Positions 5,482 to 12,893 of a stretch of DNA of 19,550 bases are shown here, in pieces. The notes below the pieces were generated by a model, which searched no databases, was not told the DNA's origin, and saw only the letters and a list, made by a program, of their open reading frames with translations. Within the stretch, counting starts at the first letter, position 1, and each line of letters opens with the position of its first letter. The position numbers and the translations under genes were made by a program. This DNA is from an uncultured Collinsella sp. (GTDB taxonomy: Bacteria; Actinomycetota; Coriobacteriia; Coriobacteriales; Coriobacteriaceae): assembly GCA_958439775.1 (NCBI GenBank), contig CAUBWQ010000002.1, positions 1 through 19,550 of the forward strand, in the 5' to 3' direction.

Positions 5482-5576
5482 GGGGGTGCGGGCCTTGGTT
5501 ACTGCTAATGCTCGCCATGGGCGTGGCAAGCTGGGCGCTGATATTTGCCCTGCTTGCCCTCCTGCTAGGCCTCTAG
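5463..5576 (+). CDS. 37-aa single-pass membrane miniprotein
   Basis: Reading ATG 5463 to TAG 5574-5576 gives a charged start, MDRDDLRG, followed by one long hydrophobic segment (LLLMLAMGVASWALIFALLA). GAGGTGG lies about 5 bases before the ATG. It overlaps the end of the HTH gene and the ambiguous 5' part of the resolvase gene in different frames. The hydrophobic segment ends exactly at the stop. Such small proteins in phages can be membrane effectors or inhibitors. No family is recognised, so the function is open. Confidence 0.5.
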   Translation: MDRDDLRGCGPWLLLMLAMGVASWALIFALLALLLGL

Positions 5577-5986
5577 AGTTCTTCATCCACGCTCCGAAGA
5601 TAGGCGGCGTGCAGAAGCCGTGGGCATCCATCAACGACTGGATGCACGCGATGAACGTCAACCGGTTCAAGGGCAACGACCTCAAGAAGTACTACACGGG
5701 AATCGCCGCAGAGTACGCACACGAGGCCGCGCTCCAGGCCGGATGGAAGACCCCTGACGTAAGGGTCGACCTACGCATCGTCTGGCACGAGGTCAACGCG
5801 AGGCGCGACCCCGACAACATCATGGGGGGGATCAAGTTCGTTCTCGACGGCATTGTCAAGGCCGGCCTGATCCACGACGACTCGCAGAAGCACATCCGCG
5901 GCATCCACCACGACGACATCGTCATAGACAAGCAAGACCCGGGCGCGATGGTGACCATCGTGCCCATCTACAAGGAGGAACAATGA
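5486..5986 (+). CDS. RusA-family Holliday-junction resolvase
   Basis: Endonuclease that would cut four-way junctions produced during phage recombination and replication. RusA signature residues are visible in RRDPDNIMGGIKFVLDGIVK followed by GLIHDDS: the paired Asp residues, the Lys and the later Asp-Asp that bind metal and DNA. The start is unsure. GTG 5486 gives 166 aa, but the first 29 residues look non-coding and overlap the membrane miniprotein. The family-like part begins at about LEFFIHAPK (near 5573), where no standard start codon is seen, so a rare start or coupling is possible. It is followed by an overlap with the next gene. Confidence 0.85.
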   Translation: MRALVTANARHGRGKLGADICPACPPARPLEFFIHAPKIGGVQKPWASINDWMHAMNVNRFKGNDLKKYYTGIAAEYAHEAALQAGWKTPDVRVDLRIVWHEVNARRDPDNIMGGIKFVLDGIVKAGLIHDDSQKHIRGIHHDDIVIDKQDPGAMVTIVPIYKEEQ

Positions 5987-6381
5987 ACACCAGCCGTTAC
6001 TTCAGCGATAACTGCCTGACGGACCACATCGAGGACAGCGCCGACGCGCTCGAGGTCGTCGTCACCACGAGCAAGGACTCCATCCGCTCGCTCGCCGTTC
6101 ATCGCGACACCAGTGCGCTCGCCTTTGCCATCGGCGGAACCAAAGATGATATGAGGGGCGTCGACCTCTGCGTGGCAATCGACCTCTTCTCCGTCATCGC
6201 TGCGTGCGAGGCCGTCCTCACGAGCGGCGTGCTCAACGAGGGTTCCGTCGCCGAGGCCTACGGCTGCGTCTCCAAGGCGCACCGCGGGGTAATCGGGGAG
6301 CGTGACGAAGACGACGCCATCGCCGAGGCGAAGAAGGTCGTCCTCGAGATGGTCAAGGACGTTCTCAACGGGGACGAGTAG
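5983..6381 (+). CDS. Hypothetical phage early protein
   Basis: 132 aa, acidic, no family recognised. The ATG at 5983 overlaps the resolvase stop, and AAGGAGGAA lies just before it. The protein has an alpha/beta-like pattern with hydrophobic stretches (SLAVHRDTSALAFAIGG, LCVAIDLFSVIAACEAVL) but no transmembrane segment strong enough to call. The C-terminus is helical and charged (DDAIAEAKKVVLEMVKDVLN). Its place between resolvase and exonuclease suggests an accessory role in recombination, but that is context only. Confidence 0.7.
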   Translation: MNTSRYFSDNCLTDHIEDSADALEVVVTTSKDSIRSLAVHRDTSALAFAIGGTKDDMRGVDLCVAIDLFSVIAACEAVLTSGVLNEGSVAEAYGCVSKAHRGVIGERDEDDAIAEAKKVVLEMVKDVLNGDE

Positions 6382-7286
6382 TGCCTGTCGTAGGAGAGGG
6401 GCGTGTCTTCGACCTCGTCAGGTGTGACGGGAGCGACGAATGGCTCGAGCAGCGCCGCCGCGGAATCGGAGGCTCTGACGTCGCGGCCATCATGGGGCTG
6501 TCTCAATATCGAGGGCCTTACGAGGTATGGGCCGAGAAACTCGGGTACGTGCAGCCGGCCGACCTCAGCACGGTCGAGGCGGTTCAATGGGGCAATATCC
6601 TCGAGCCTGTGGTCGGCAGCCATTATGCCGCTCTACACCCAGGACGCACTGTCAGACGAGTCAACGCTGTGTGCAGGAGCATCGGACGCCCTCATGCACA
6701 GGCCTCGCTTGATTACGAAGTCAAGGACCCCGAACTCGGATGGGGAATCTTAGAGATAAAGACGGCGTCGCTATACAGGGAGCACGACTGGGATGAGGGC
6801 GTGCCGCTGTACTACCTGACTCAGGTGACCCACTACATGAGCGTGACCGGGCGAAAGTTCGCCGACGTCGCGGTGCTCATCGGCGGGCAGAAGTACAGGG
6901 AGTTCCGAGTCATGCGCGACGAGGACGACGTCAAGGCGGTCGACAGGGCCGTCGACGACTTCTGGGCGATGGTCGAGGGCGGCACCGAGCCGCCAATCGG
7001 CGAGATAGGCGCGGAACTCAAGGCCCTGGCATCGAAGCACCTGCAACCCGGCGATCTTATCGAGCTGAACGAGACGCCAAGCGAGGCGACTGCGTGGCTT
7101 GACGCCAAGAAGGTGCGAGACGACGCCGAGAAAGGATACCAGGCCGCCACAAACGGGCTGTGCCAACTCATCGGGGACGACCGGGGGCTGGTCACGCCCG
7201 ACGGAAAGTTCACGTGGACGCGCTTCGTGCGCAACGGCAAGCCGAGCGGCGGCTACATCAAGTACACGGAGAAAAAGAAGGATTAG
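6381..7286 (+). CDS. YqaJ-type recombination exonuclease
   Basis: 301-aa nuclease of the YqaJ/lambda-exonuclease fold, which resects double-stranded ends so that RecT can anneal single strands. Visible signatures are RRGIGGSDVAAIMGLSQYRG at the N-terminus, the LEPVVGSHY helix, and the catalytic core GWGILEIKTAS (Glu-x-Lys) followed by PLYYLTQVTHYM with the conserved Gln. The start is GTG 6381, overlapping the previous stop. It is directly followed by recT, the standard pairing. Confidence 0.92.
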   Translation: MPVVGEGRVFDLVRCDGSDEWLEQRRRGIGGSDVAAIMGLSQYRGPYEVWAEKLGYVQPADLSTVEAVQWGNILEPVVGSHYAALHPGRTVRRVNAVCRSIGRPHAQASLDYEVKDPELGWGILEIKTASLYREHDWDEGVPLYYLTQVTHYMSVTGRKFADVAVLIGGQKYREFRVMRDEDDVKAVDRAVDDFWAMVEGGTEPPIGEIGAELKALASKHLQPGDLIELNETPSEATAWLDAKKVRDDAEKGYQAATNGLCQLIGDDRGLVTPDGKFTWTRFVRNGKPSGGYIKYTEKKKD

Positions 7287-7294
7287 GAGGTCAT

Positions 7295-8128
7295 ATGGGA
7301 GCAATCACGCAGGCAAAGCAGGAGATTCAGCAGGCCAAACAGCCAGACAACTCGTTTGCCGGGCTAATCAAGCGCTGCGCACCGCAGTTGCAGGCGGTTA
7401 TGCCGAAAGGATGCACGACCGAACGTCTGACGCATCTTGCTATTGCGGCATACAAGCAAACCCCGAAACTCTCTGAATGCTCGGTGACGTCGATTCTGTC
7501 GTGCTGTCTGAGGTGCGCAGAGCTTGGACTCATGCCGAACGACGCCATGGGCAGCGCTTATGTCATTCCACAATGGAACTCGAAAACCCATCGCTATGAG
7601 GCGGAGTTCCGGCTCGGCAAAAACGGAATGCTTGATCTTGTCAAACGTCATCCTGATGTCATTGAAGTGTACACGCGATGCGTTTACGAGGGCGATGATT
7701 TCACTTATTTCAACAACGAGACTGGGCACCATTTCACCTTTACGCCGAATTTCAAAGCGCAGCACGATGAGGACAAATTGGTCGTTGTTTACCTTGTGTG
7801 CGAGTTGAAAAACGGGAGCATCGCGTTCGACTACATAACGAAAGACGATGTAGACAAGATTAAAAAGGCGTCTAAGGCCGGAGATAAAGGCCCTTGGGCT
7901 ACTTACTACGAGGCTATGGCGGAGAAGAGCGTCATTCGTCACGCATTTCAGCGAGGCAAGTTGCCGTATTCCGTCGAGACTGCCGATGCGGTAAATGACG
8001 ACGGAAACACGCCGGTCATCCTTGACGAGGAAGGCAACCGCATCTTCGAGGACCCGTTGGCTCCAGAACCGACCGAGGTCCCTGCGAACGTCGACGCCGA
8101 AACCGGCGAAATCATCGACGTGAACTAG
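7295..8128 (+). CDS. recT: RecT-family single-strand annealing protein
   Basis: 277-aa annealase working with the upstream exonuclease in phage homologous recombination. Family hallmarks are the N-terminal helical part (SFAGLIKRCAPQLQAVMPKG), the LGLMPNDAMGSAYVIPQ region, FRLGKNGMLDLVKRH, and KGPWATYYEAMAEKSVIRH. The acidic C-terminal tail is variable, as usual. The start ATG 7295 follows AGGAGG. Codon endings here are clearly AT-richer (TTT, GAT, CGT) than in the flanking genes, suggesting a separately acquired cassette. Confidence 0.93.
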   Translation: MGAITQAKQEIQQAKQPDNSFAGLIKRCAPQLQAVMPKGCTTERLTHLAIAAYKQTPKLSECSVTSILSCCLRCAELGLMPNDAMGSAYVIPQWNSKTHRYEAEFRLGKNGMLDLVKRHPDVIEVYTRCVYEGDDFTYFNNETGHHFTFTPNFKAQHDEDKLVVVYLVCELKNGSIAFDYITKDDVDKIKKASKAGDKGPWATYYEAMAEKSVIRHAFQRGKLPYSVETADAVNDDGNTPVILDEEGNRIFEDPLAPEPTEVPANVDAETGEIIDVN

Positions 8129-8151
8129 CCGACAACAGATAGGAGAGACAA

Positions 8152-8466
8152 ATGTCCAACCTGCCACAGATGACCGACGAGCAGCGCCGCGCCGCGCTCG
8201 AGAAGGCGGCCGTCGCACGCGCCGAGCGCGGCAAGATTCGCTCGCAGATCAAGAGCGGCGAGCTTAGGCCCGAGGAGGCCATCGACCTGCCCTACGCCAA
8301 GAAGATGCGCGTGCTCCAGTTCCTCATGGCGCTCCCCGGCGTCGGCAAGGCCAAGGCACGCCTGTTCATGGAGGAGGCCGGCATCGTGCCGAACCGCCGC
8401 ATCGGAGGACTCGGCGTGCGCCAGCGCGACGCCGTCCTCGAGTTTGCGAGCCGCTATGTCCATTAA
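8152..8466 (+). CDS. mihF: Actinobacterial integration host factor (mIHF-like)
   Basis: 104-aa homologue of the mycobacterial/Streptomyces integration host factor, a nucleoid protein unrelated to E. coli IHF. The N-terminal helix LPQMTDEQRRAALEKAAVAR and the helix-two-turn-helix core LPGVGKAKARLFMEEAG (61-77) followed by RRIGGLGVRQR are the family signature. In hosts this gene is usually next to gmk; here it sits between recT and ssb. The phage may supply its own DNA-bending factor for integration or replication. AGGAG lies upstream of ATG 8152. Confidence 0.88.
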   Translation: MSNLPQMTDEQRRAALEKAAVARAERGKIRSQIKSGELRPEEAIDLPYAKKMRVLQFLMALPGVGKAKARLFMEEAGIVPNRRIGGLGVRQRDAVLEFASRYVH

Positions 8467-8890
8467 CAGGTGCATCCTAAGCGGCAATCTCACCCGCGAC
8501 CCCGAACTCCGCTCCACCGCGGGCGGAACCAGCGTCCTGTCGTTCGGCATCGCCGTCAATGACAGGCGAAAGAACAATCAGACCGGCGAATGGGAGGACT
8601 ATCCCAACTTCGTCGACTGCACCATGTTCGGTGCGCGAGCCGAGGCGGTGGGCCGCTTCCTGGCAAAGGGCAACAAGGTCGCTATCGAGGGCAAGCTGCG
8701 CTACTCCTCATGGGAGAAGGACGGCCAGCGCCGCTCGAAGCTCGAAGTCGTCGTCGACGAAATCGAGTTCATGAGCCACAGCGACCGCGAGACGGCCGGA
8801 GCGCCGTCCGACCGCGGCTTCCAGCAGGAGCAGCCCCAGCAGCAGTGGAGCGCGAAGGATGCCTACGACGACATCCCTTTTGATTTCTAG
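8456..8890 (+). CDS. ssb: Single-stranded DNA-binding protein
   Basis: 144-aa SSB. The OB-fold begins INRCILSGNLTRDPELRSTA and continues through NFVDCTMFGARAEAVGRFLA and GKLRYSSWEKDG. A Gln-rich linker leads to the acidic tip DDIPFDF used to recruit partner proteins. The chosen start at ATG 8456 overlaps the mIHF gene by 11 bases. Together with RusA, YqaJ and RecT it completes the recombination module and also serves replication. Confidence 0.95.
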   Translation: MSINRCILSGNLTRDPELRSTAGGTSVLSFGIAVNDRRKNNQTGEWEDYPNFVDCTMFGARAEAVGRFLAKGNKVAIEGKLRYSSWEKDGQRRSKLEVVVDEIEFMSHSDRETAGAPSDRGFQQEQPQQQWSAKDAYDDIPFDF

Positions 8891-8898
8891 GGGGCCAG

Positions 8899-9144
8899 AT
8901 GAACCTTGAGCGCGACGGCGCTCCCGACATCTCCGATGGGCAGGAGGAGTGCGGCTCCTGCCGCCACTTCTGCTTCATCGGCGAGAGCGGAACGGGCTTC
9001 TGCGCCCTCGACTACGACGACTGGCTCGAGGCGAGCGATGCCTTTGGCGAGCCTGTGACCAGCAGGCGCACGGTCAAGTGGATTATCGAGAACTGCATCG
9101 AGGAGGGACATGAACCCTGCGAGCAGTTCGAGGAGTACAGATAG
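8899..9144 (+). CDS. Small cysteine-rich putative zinc protein
   Basis: 81 aa. CGSCRHFCFIG followed by GFCALD, then NCIEEGHEPCEQF, supplies six or more Cys in a pattern that suggests zinc binding. The CGxCRHF start is shared with the protein at 10834-11046, so the two may be related. ATG 8899 has AGGGGG upstream. Function unknown; small proteins of this type are frequent in actinobacterial phage early regions. Confidence 0.75.
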   Translation: MNLERDGAPDISDGQEECGSCRHFCFIGESGTGFCALDYDDWLEASDAFGEPVTSRRTVKWIIENCIEEGHEPCEQFEEYR

Positions 9145-9152
9145 GAGGGCGC

Positions 9153-9311
9153 TTGGATAGCGAAAAGTGTCCCCTGCGTGACGGCGAGCGCCCTCTCGAC
9201 AGGGACGACTTCAAGGTGTGCGTCGCCTGCGAGCACAAGTGCGAGACGGTCGAGCGCGAGTTCACGCTCGCATTCAGGGCCAAGCCGCTCGAGGGCGATG
9301 GTACGGAATGA
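9153..9311 (+). CDS. 52-aa CxxC miniprotein
   Basis: Reads from TTG 9153 to TGA 9311, with GGAGGG about 4 bases before the start. It contains KCPLRDGERPLDRDDFKVC followed by VACEHKCE, four Cys that could form one zinc site. It begins right after the previous gene and overlaps the following ATG in an ATGA arrangement, which supports real translation. No family recognised. Confidence 0.6.
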   Translation: MDSEKCPLRDGERPLDRDDFKVCVACEHKCETVEREFTLAFRAKPLEGDGTE

Positions 9312-9760
9312 ACGCCCGCGAGTTCTTCGTCGCGGCGCGTGACGCGGTGCAGCGCATCGTCGAGTTCGAGCGAAGGCTCGAGGTGAAGCGCGAGCTGTCG
9401 GTGATGCGTGCCCGCAGCGACGGCCCGCGCGGCAAAGGGGGCGTCACCGACCCGTCGAGGCGAATAGACGACCTCATGGAGTTCGAGGCCGAGTCCGAGC
9501 GCGAGCGCAGGCAGGACACCCGCCTCGTGCTAGATGCGAGCAGCGTACTCAACGGCTATGCGGCAATCGACCCGAACGGGGCGGCGGTCCTGCGCATGAG
9601 GTACCTACAGCTCATGCCGTGGCGCGACATCGCCGAGACGATGGGGACAGAATACGACGCGGTCCGCTCGATTGAGTCGGTCGCGTTCGACAGGATTGAC
9701 AGCGAGGGCCTTGCCGCGATGCGCGACGGGGTCCTCATATCGACAGGAGCAGAACAGTGA
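9308..9760 (+). CDS. Sigma-region-4/ArpU-like phage regulator
   Basis: 150 aa from ATG 9308 (ATGA overlap with the upstream stop). The C-terminal part, VLRMRYLQLMPWRDIAETMG followed by a charged recognition-like helix, looks like the sigma-70 region 4 HTH found in phage late-gene activators of the ArpU/RinA type. The N-terminal half is helical and very charged (EFERRLEVKRELSVMRARS). A role as an early-to-late transcription regulator is likely but inferred. The end overlaps the dUTPase start. Confidence 0.7.
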   Translation: MNAREFFVAARDAVQRIVEFERRLEVKRELSVMRARSDGPRGKGGVTDPSRRIDDLMEFEAESERERRQDTRLVLDASSVLNGYAAIDPNGAAVLRMRYLQLMPWRDIAETMGTEYDAVRSIESVAFDRIDSEGLAAMRDGVLISTGAEQ

Positions 9761-10194
9761 ATATCGAGTGCAAGGTCGCCAACAGGCGCTTCGTACCCAA
9801 GCGTATGCACGCCGCGGACGCCGGCGCTGACATGCGGGCCAACATCGAGGAGCCTCTGACCATCCCGAAGGGGAAGATCAAGTGGGTCGACCTCGGTGCC
9901 TCGTGCGACATCCCGGAGGGCTACGTCGGCATCCTCGCCGCACGCTCGGGACTCGGGTGCAAGCACGGAATCACGCTCGCGAACGGCATCGGGGTCATCG
10001 ACTCCGGCTACCAGGGTCCCAACAAGGCGGCGCTGGTGAACCTCGGCGACCGCGACTACACCATCCGGCCCCACGACCGCGTCTGCCAGCTTCTCATCAT
10101 CAAGTGCGAGCTTGCCGACTTCACCGAGGTCGATGAGTTCGAGGCTGAGTCGGAGCGCGGCGATGGCGGCTATGGCAGCACAGGGAACGAGTAG
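9757..10194 (+). CDS. dut: dUTP diphosphatase (trimeric dUTPase)
   Basis: 145-aa enzyme hydrolysing dUTP to dUMP, keeping uracil out of phage DNA. All five motifs are present: DAGADMR (21-27), ARSGLGCKHGI, GVIDSGYQG, RVCQLLII and the C-terminal GDGGYGSTG. The start is GTG 9757, overlapping the TGA of the upstream gene. Length and motif order are normal, so it is probably active. Confidence 0.95.
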   Translation: MNIECKVANRRFVPKRMHAADAGADMRANIEEPLTIPKGKIKWVDLGASCDIPEGYVGILAARSGLGCKHGITLANGIGVIDSGYQGPNKAALVNLGDRDYTIRPHDRVCQLLIIKCELADFTEVDEFEAESERGDGGYGSTGNE

Positions 10195-10399
10195 GCCGAC
10201 TGAGCCGCTCGTCCGCGCGCTCGCGAGGTACATGAGCGATAACGGCTGCATGTACACGGCCATCTCGAAAAAGTGCGGCCTGAGCTACGGGACCGTGTTC
10301 AACGTCTCCAACGGGACGCAGAACCCGAGTTACAGGATCATCAAGGCGCTCCACGACGGACTCGGCATCAGCTACGACGAAATGTTCGGGGAGGCGTGA
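10163..10399 (+). CDS. XRE-family HTH regulator
   Basis: 78 aa from ATG 10163, overlapping the dUTPase end in another frame; ATG 10172 is an alternative. The HTH covers about residues 31-52 (MYTAISKKCGLSYGTVFNVS), and the region NPSYRIIKALHDGLGISYDE matches the second half of XRE domains. The end overlaps the next ATG. Likely an early-gene regulator; the target is unknown. Confidence 0.75.
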   Translation: MAAMAAQGTSRPTEPLVRALARYMSDNGCMYTAISKKCGLSYGTVFNVSNGTQNPSYRIIKALHDGLGISYDEMFGEA

Positions 10400-10668
10400 T
10401 GGAATACACGAGCTGCCAGGTATGCGGCCTGAAGTACCGCGGCGGATACGCGAGGATGCGCTGCCCGTCATGCGAGCGCAGGCACGCGGCGATGAAGTCG
10501 CGCATATCGCATATCAGGTCCGAGTGCGGGGTCGAGCCGGTCGCCTGCCCGATCTGCGGAAAGATGACCGGCAGGGACAGCGGCTTCTGCCTGCACCATG
10601 AGGCCCAGCACAAGAAGGAGGAGCGCTACCTGCGCTCATATAGGGAGGCGAGGGTTGCCAATGGGTAA
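10399..10668 (+). CDS. Double zinc-ribbon small protein
   Basis: 89 aa. Two CxxC pairs at the N-terminus (SCQVCGLKY, RCPSCERR) form one likely zinc ribbon, and ACPICGKMTG with CLHHEAQH forms a second Cys/His site. The C-terminus is highly basic and acidic (KKEERYLRSYREAR). The ATG overlaps the upstream TGA. It may bind nucleic acid or a host protein. No named family. Confidence 0.75.
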   Translation: MEYTSCQVCGLKYRGGYARMRCPSCERRHAAMKSRISHIRSECGVEPVACPICGKMTGRDSGFCLHHEAQHKKEERYLRSYREARVANG

Positions 10669-10834
10669 CGCCAAGACGAGGAAGGTCGTGCTCTGCGACC
10701 TGTACTGCACGCTCTCAAAGAGCATCGAGAACCTCAGCCAGCGACCCACTGCGAAGTTTTCGGGTGCATCGGTCGTGACGGTCCTGAAGAAGATTCAGGA
10801 CGAGGTCGAGCGTGCGCTGGAGGCCAGCGAGTGA
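10661..10834 (+). CDS. 57-aa hypothetical protein
   Basis: Starts at ATG 10661, 8 bases inside the previous gene, with GGGAGGCGAGG upstream, and ends by overlapping the next ATG (ATGA). It contains VVLCDLYCTLSKSIENLS and a C-terminal helix VLKKIQDEVERALEASE. No domain recognised. The tight overlaps on both sides support translation. Confidence 0.65.
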   Translation: MGNAKTRKVVLCDLYCTLSKSIENLSQRPTAKFSGASVVTVLKKIQDEVERALEASE

Positions 10835-11046
10835 TGGCGAGGTGCGGAGAGTGCCGCCACTTCAGGGAGTTCTGCTGCGACTACGGCGTCTGCATGGAGG
10901 ACGTCGAGCGCATCGAGTGCAAGAACCGCGGCGGGAACCCGGTGCGCTGGGCCGTGACGCTCGTTTTCGACCGCCTTCCGCACAGGGATGCGCAGGAGGA
11001 AATCGAGTGCGACTCGTATGAGCCGCTCAGCCGGGCTATCTGCTAG
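10834..11046 (+). CDS. Small cysteine-rich putative zinc protein
   Basis: 70 aa from ATG 10834. It begins ARCGECRHFREFCCDYGVCM, a dense Cys cluster, then a hydrophobic strand-like part (RWAVTLVFDRLP) and a late Cys. The CGxCRHF motif matches the protein at 8899-9144, suggesting a common origin. Function unknown. Confidence 0.72.
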   Translation: MARCGECRHFREFCCDYGVCMEDVERIECKNRGGNPVRWAVTLVFDRLPHRDAQEEIECDSYEPLSRAIC

Positions 11047-11048
11047 AC

Positions 11049-11315
11049 ATGAAGCGGCGTGACTACGACCTCCGCGCAGACGATTTCACGGAGCCGACAT
11101 TCACGGGCGACCCGGCCTCGTGCCTGTGCTCAACGGATGTCGTCGGCTCAAACACGTTCTGCTGCCTGTGCAACGCGTGGTGCAACTGCATGAAGCGCGG
11201 GTGCTTCATCACGCCGGACGGCAGGGCGGCGAAATCAGACAACAGCCCGGACGCAATGGAGCGCCGGGTCAAACGATGGAGGGAAAGGGATGCAGGTGCC
11301 TGTACCAATCACTGA
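11049..11315 (+). CDS. Cysteine-rich hypothetical protein
   Basis: 88 aa. The central part holds eight Cys in about 36 residues (CLCSTDVVGSNTFCCLCNAW, then CNCMKRGC), possibly a multi-zinc site. The rest is polar and basic. It starts two bases after the previous stop and overlaps the DUF3310-like gene by 26 bases. Unknown function. Confidence 0.65.
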   Translation: MKRRDYDLRADDFTEPTFTGDPASCLCSTDVVGSNTFCCLCNAWCNCMKRGCFITPDGRAAKSDNSPDAMERRVKRWRERDAGACTNH

Positions 11316-11616
11316 AATAAGGGGCCATGACGGCAGCGTCACCAAGATTGATTGCCGGTACGCCTCGCACTACAGGCGCGGCGGGATGCAGACTGCCGAC
11401 AAGATTGAGGCAGTTGCCAAGCTGCTCGGAAAGAGCGGAATGGTCGGCGGCGATCAAATTGCCGATGTGGCCCACGGCCTCAAGTATTTCGCCCGCGCCG
11501 GGCTGAAAGACGACTACGACCTGGACATTTACAAGTGTGCCGACTGGCTTCATCGCCTGATTACGGGCCAATTCCTGAACGAAGTGGAGGATGAGAGTGG
11601 GAGCGGGGAGAAATAA
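11290..11616 (+). CDS. DUF3310-like phage protein
   Basis: 108 aa. The ASHYRRGGMQTADKIEAVAK segment followed by IADVAHGLKYFARAGLKDDY and LDIYKCADWLHRLI fits the DUF3310 pattern (a Y-x-GG start, a K-Y-x-x-R-A-G-x-K core and a helical W/Y-L end), a phage family often called nucleotide kinase-like without proof. ATG 11290 has GGGAAAGGG upstream. It overlaps both neighbours. Confidence 0.72.
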   Translation: MQVPVPITEIRGHDGSVTKIDCRYASHYRRGGMQTADKIEAVAKLLGKSGMVGGDQIADVAHGLKYFARAGLKDDYDLDIYKCADWLHRLITGQFLNEVEDESGSGEK

Positions 11617-12055
11617 GCCCATCGCCGGCAACAGCAGGGACGGAAACCTCTGGTGCGACGACGAGAAAGGCTACTACGGAACGTGCTACAGGGCCACGAC
11701 CGGGAAGATGGACAGAAAGCGCTTCCCGAAGGCCGACCGCCAGAAGGCAATCGCCGAGTGGACCGAGTGGTGCAAAGGGGTGCGAGCCGCCGAGTACGAG
11801 AAGATGGCGGCCCGCTGCAAATTGAAGGACGAGAAGGCGGCTGCAACCGCCACCAAGGAGGCCTCCAACATGGAGAAGAATACCACTGAAACCAGCAACA
11901 TGTACGTCCTGACCGTAGTCGGCGGAGCGCCGATCTACTGGTTCGACAGCGAGGACAAGGCCTTCGCCGTGTGCGACGCCCTGACCGCCGCGGCCGAGGC
12001 GTCCGGTTTCGCCGCCAAGTACGACGTCACTGTCATCAAGAAGTGGGTGGCGTAG
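11591..12055 (+). CDS. Hypothetical phage protein
   Basis: 154 aa from ATG 11591, with GTGGAGG upstream inside the previous gene. The N-terminal half is basic (NRSKRFP-like, GKMDRKRFPKADRQKAIAEW) and resembles the short DNA-binding start of integrase-like or AP2-like domains, which is a weak resemblance. A charged linker follows, then a compact C-terminal domain (MYVLTVVGGAPIYWFDSEDK) with helical AVCDALTAAAEAS. No known function. Confidence 0.65.
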   Translation: MRVGAGRNKPIAGNSRDGNLWCDDEKGYYGTCYRATTGKMDRKRFPKADRQKAIAEWTEWCKGVRAAEYEKMAARCKLKDEKAAATATKEASNMEKNTTETSNMYVLTVVGGAPIYWFDSEDKAFAVCDALTAAAEASGFAAKYDVTVIKKWVA

Positions 12056-12078
12056 TGCAACGCGTTGTAGGAGGAGAG

Positions 12079-12492
12079 ATGATTCAGCTTCCCAGGGATG
12101 CCGAGGGGCGCGAGATTCCGCTGGACACCTCAGAACTGCTTATCGCCGACGGGACTAAAGTCCCTGTCGTGAGGTTCGAGTACGAATACCGCAGCTCAGA
12201 CCAATCTGGCACTTGGTTTGTAAAAGTCGAGCGCACGCCGGGCGAATACTTGAATTTGCACACCAGTGACGTGCACCTCACAGCGGTCGACAGCTGGGGG
12301 AGGCTGCTAGGTGATTTGAATAAAACAAAAACCGATACAGAACACGAAAAGGTGGCCCCGTGCGCTTGGTTCAACCCGGGTTATATCACCCTCGATTGCA
12401 ATAACTGCCGAGGCTTCAAAAAGACCGATTGTTCTACGGTCATGCTCGCCGAAATCATCGACCGTATCGTCAAACTGAGGAGCAAGAGCTGA
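12079..12492 (+). CDS. Hypothetical protein, C-terminal Cys motif (paralogue 1)
   Basis: 137 aa from ATG 12079 with GGAGGAGAG before it. The N-terminal part is beta-rich (REIPLDTSELLIADGTKVPV). The C-terminus reads CAWFNPGYITLDCNNC then KTDC and a final helix LAEIIDRIVKL. The same layout occurs in the next gene, so the two appear to be diverged tandem duplicates. A zinc site is likely. Function unknown. Confidence 0.7.
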   Translation: MIQLPRDAEGREIPLDTSELLIADGTKVPVVRFEYEYRSSDQSGTWFVKVERTPGEYLNLHTSDVHLTAVDSWGRLLGDLNKTKTDTEHEKVAPCAWFNPGYITLDCNNCRGFKKTDCSTVMLAEIIDRIVKLRSKS

Positions 12493-12893
12493 TGATTGAA
12501 CTTAACCAGCCGGTCGACATGAACGGCGTTGATATTCCGATTGGCACAGGCTGCCTGTACGACGAGCAGGGCAACGAGCACGAGGTCCAGGAGTGGGTGT
12601 ACAACCAGACTACTAGGAAGTGGTCCTTCAAGTCGGAAGGCTCCGACGGCTACGACCCTGGCCTGTTCTGCGTCTCCAAGCCGGCAGGCGGAAACAGCAG
12701 AAAGAGGCTGCTGCAAGATTTGCGTATTGCCGAGTTTGTGGTTCGGCATGACGGGATGTGGTGCTGCGCGTACCTTGGGCGCGGATATTTCCATTGCGAT
12801 GGATGCCCTGCCGACGATAACTGCGCGGGCTATGTCATTTCGGACATCGCTGCACGCGTTCGCGCCGTCTTTGGCGGTGAGCAGGATGCCTAA
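12492..12893 (+). CDS. Hypothetical protein, C-terminal Cys motif (paralogue 2)
   Basis: 133 aa; ATG 12492 overlaps the previous TGA. It begins MIELNQPVDMNGVDIPIGTG, mirroring the MIQL start and EIPLDTSE of paralogue 1, and ends WCCAYLGRGYFHCDGCPADD with a last Cys and helix DIAARVRAVFG. The shared order of strands, Cys spacing and terminal helix supports duplication. Function unknown. Confidence 0.7.
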   Translation: MIELNQPVDMNGVDIPIGTGCLYDEQGNEHEVQEWVYNQTTRKWSFKSEGSDGYDPGLFCVSKPAGGNSRKRLLQDLRIAEFVVRHDGMWCCAYLGRGYFHCDGCPADDNCAGYVISDIAARVRAVFGGEQDA

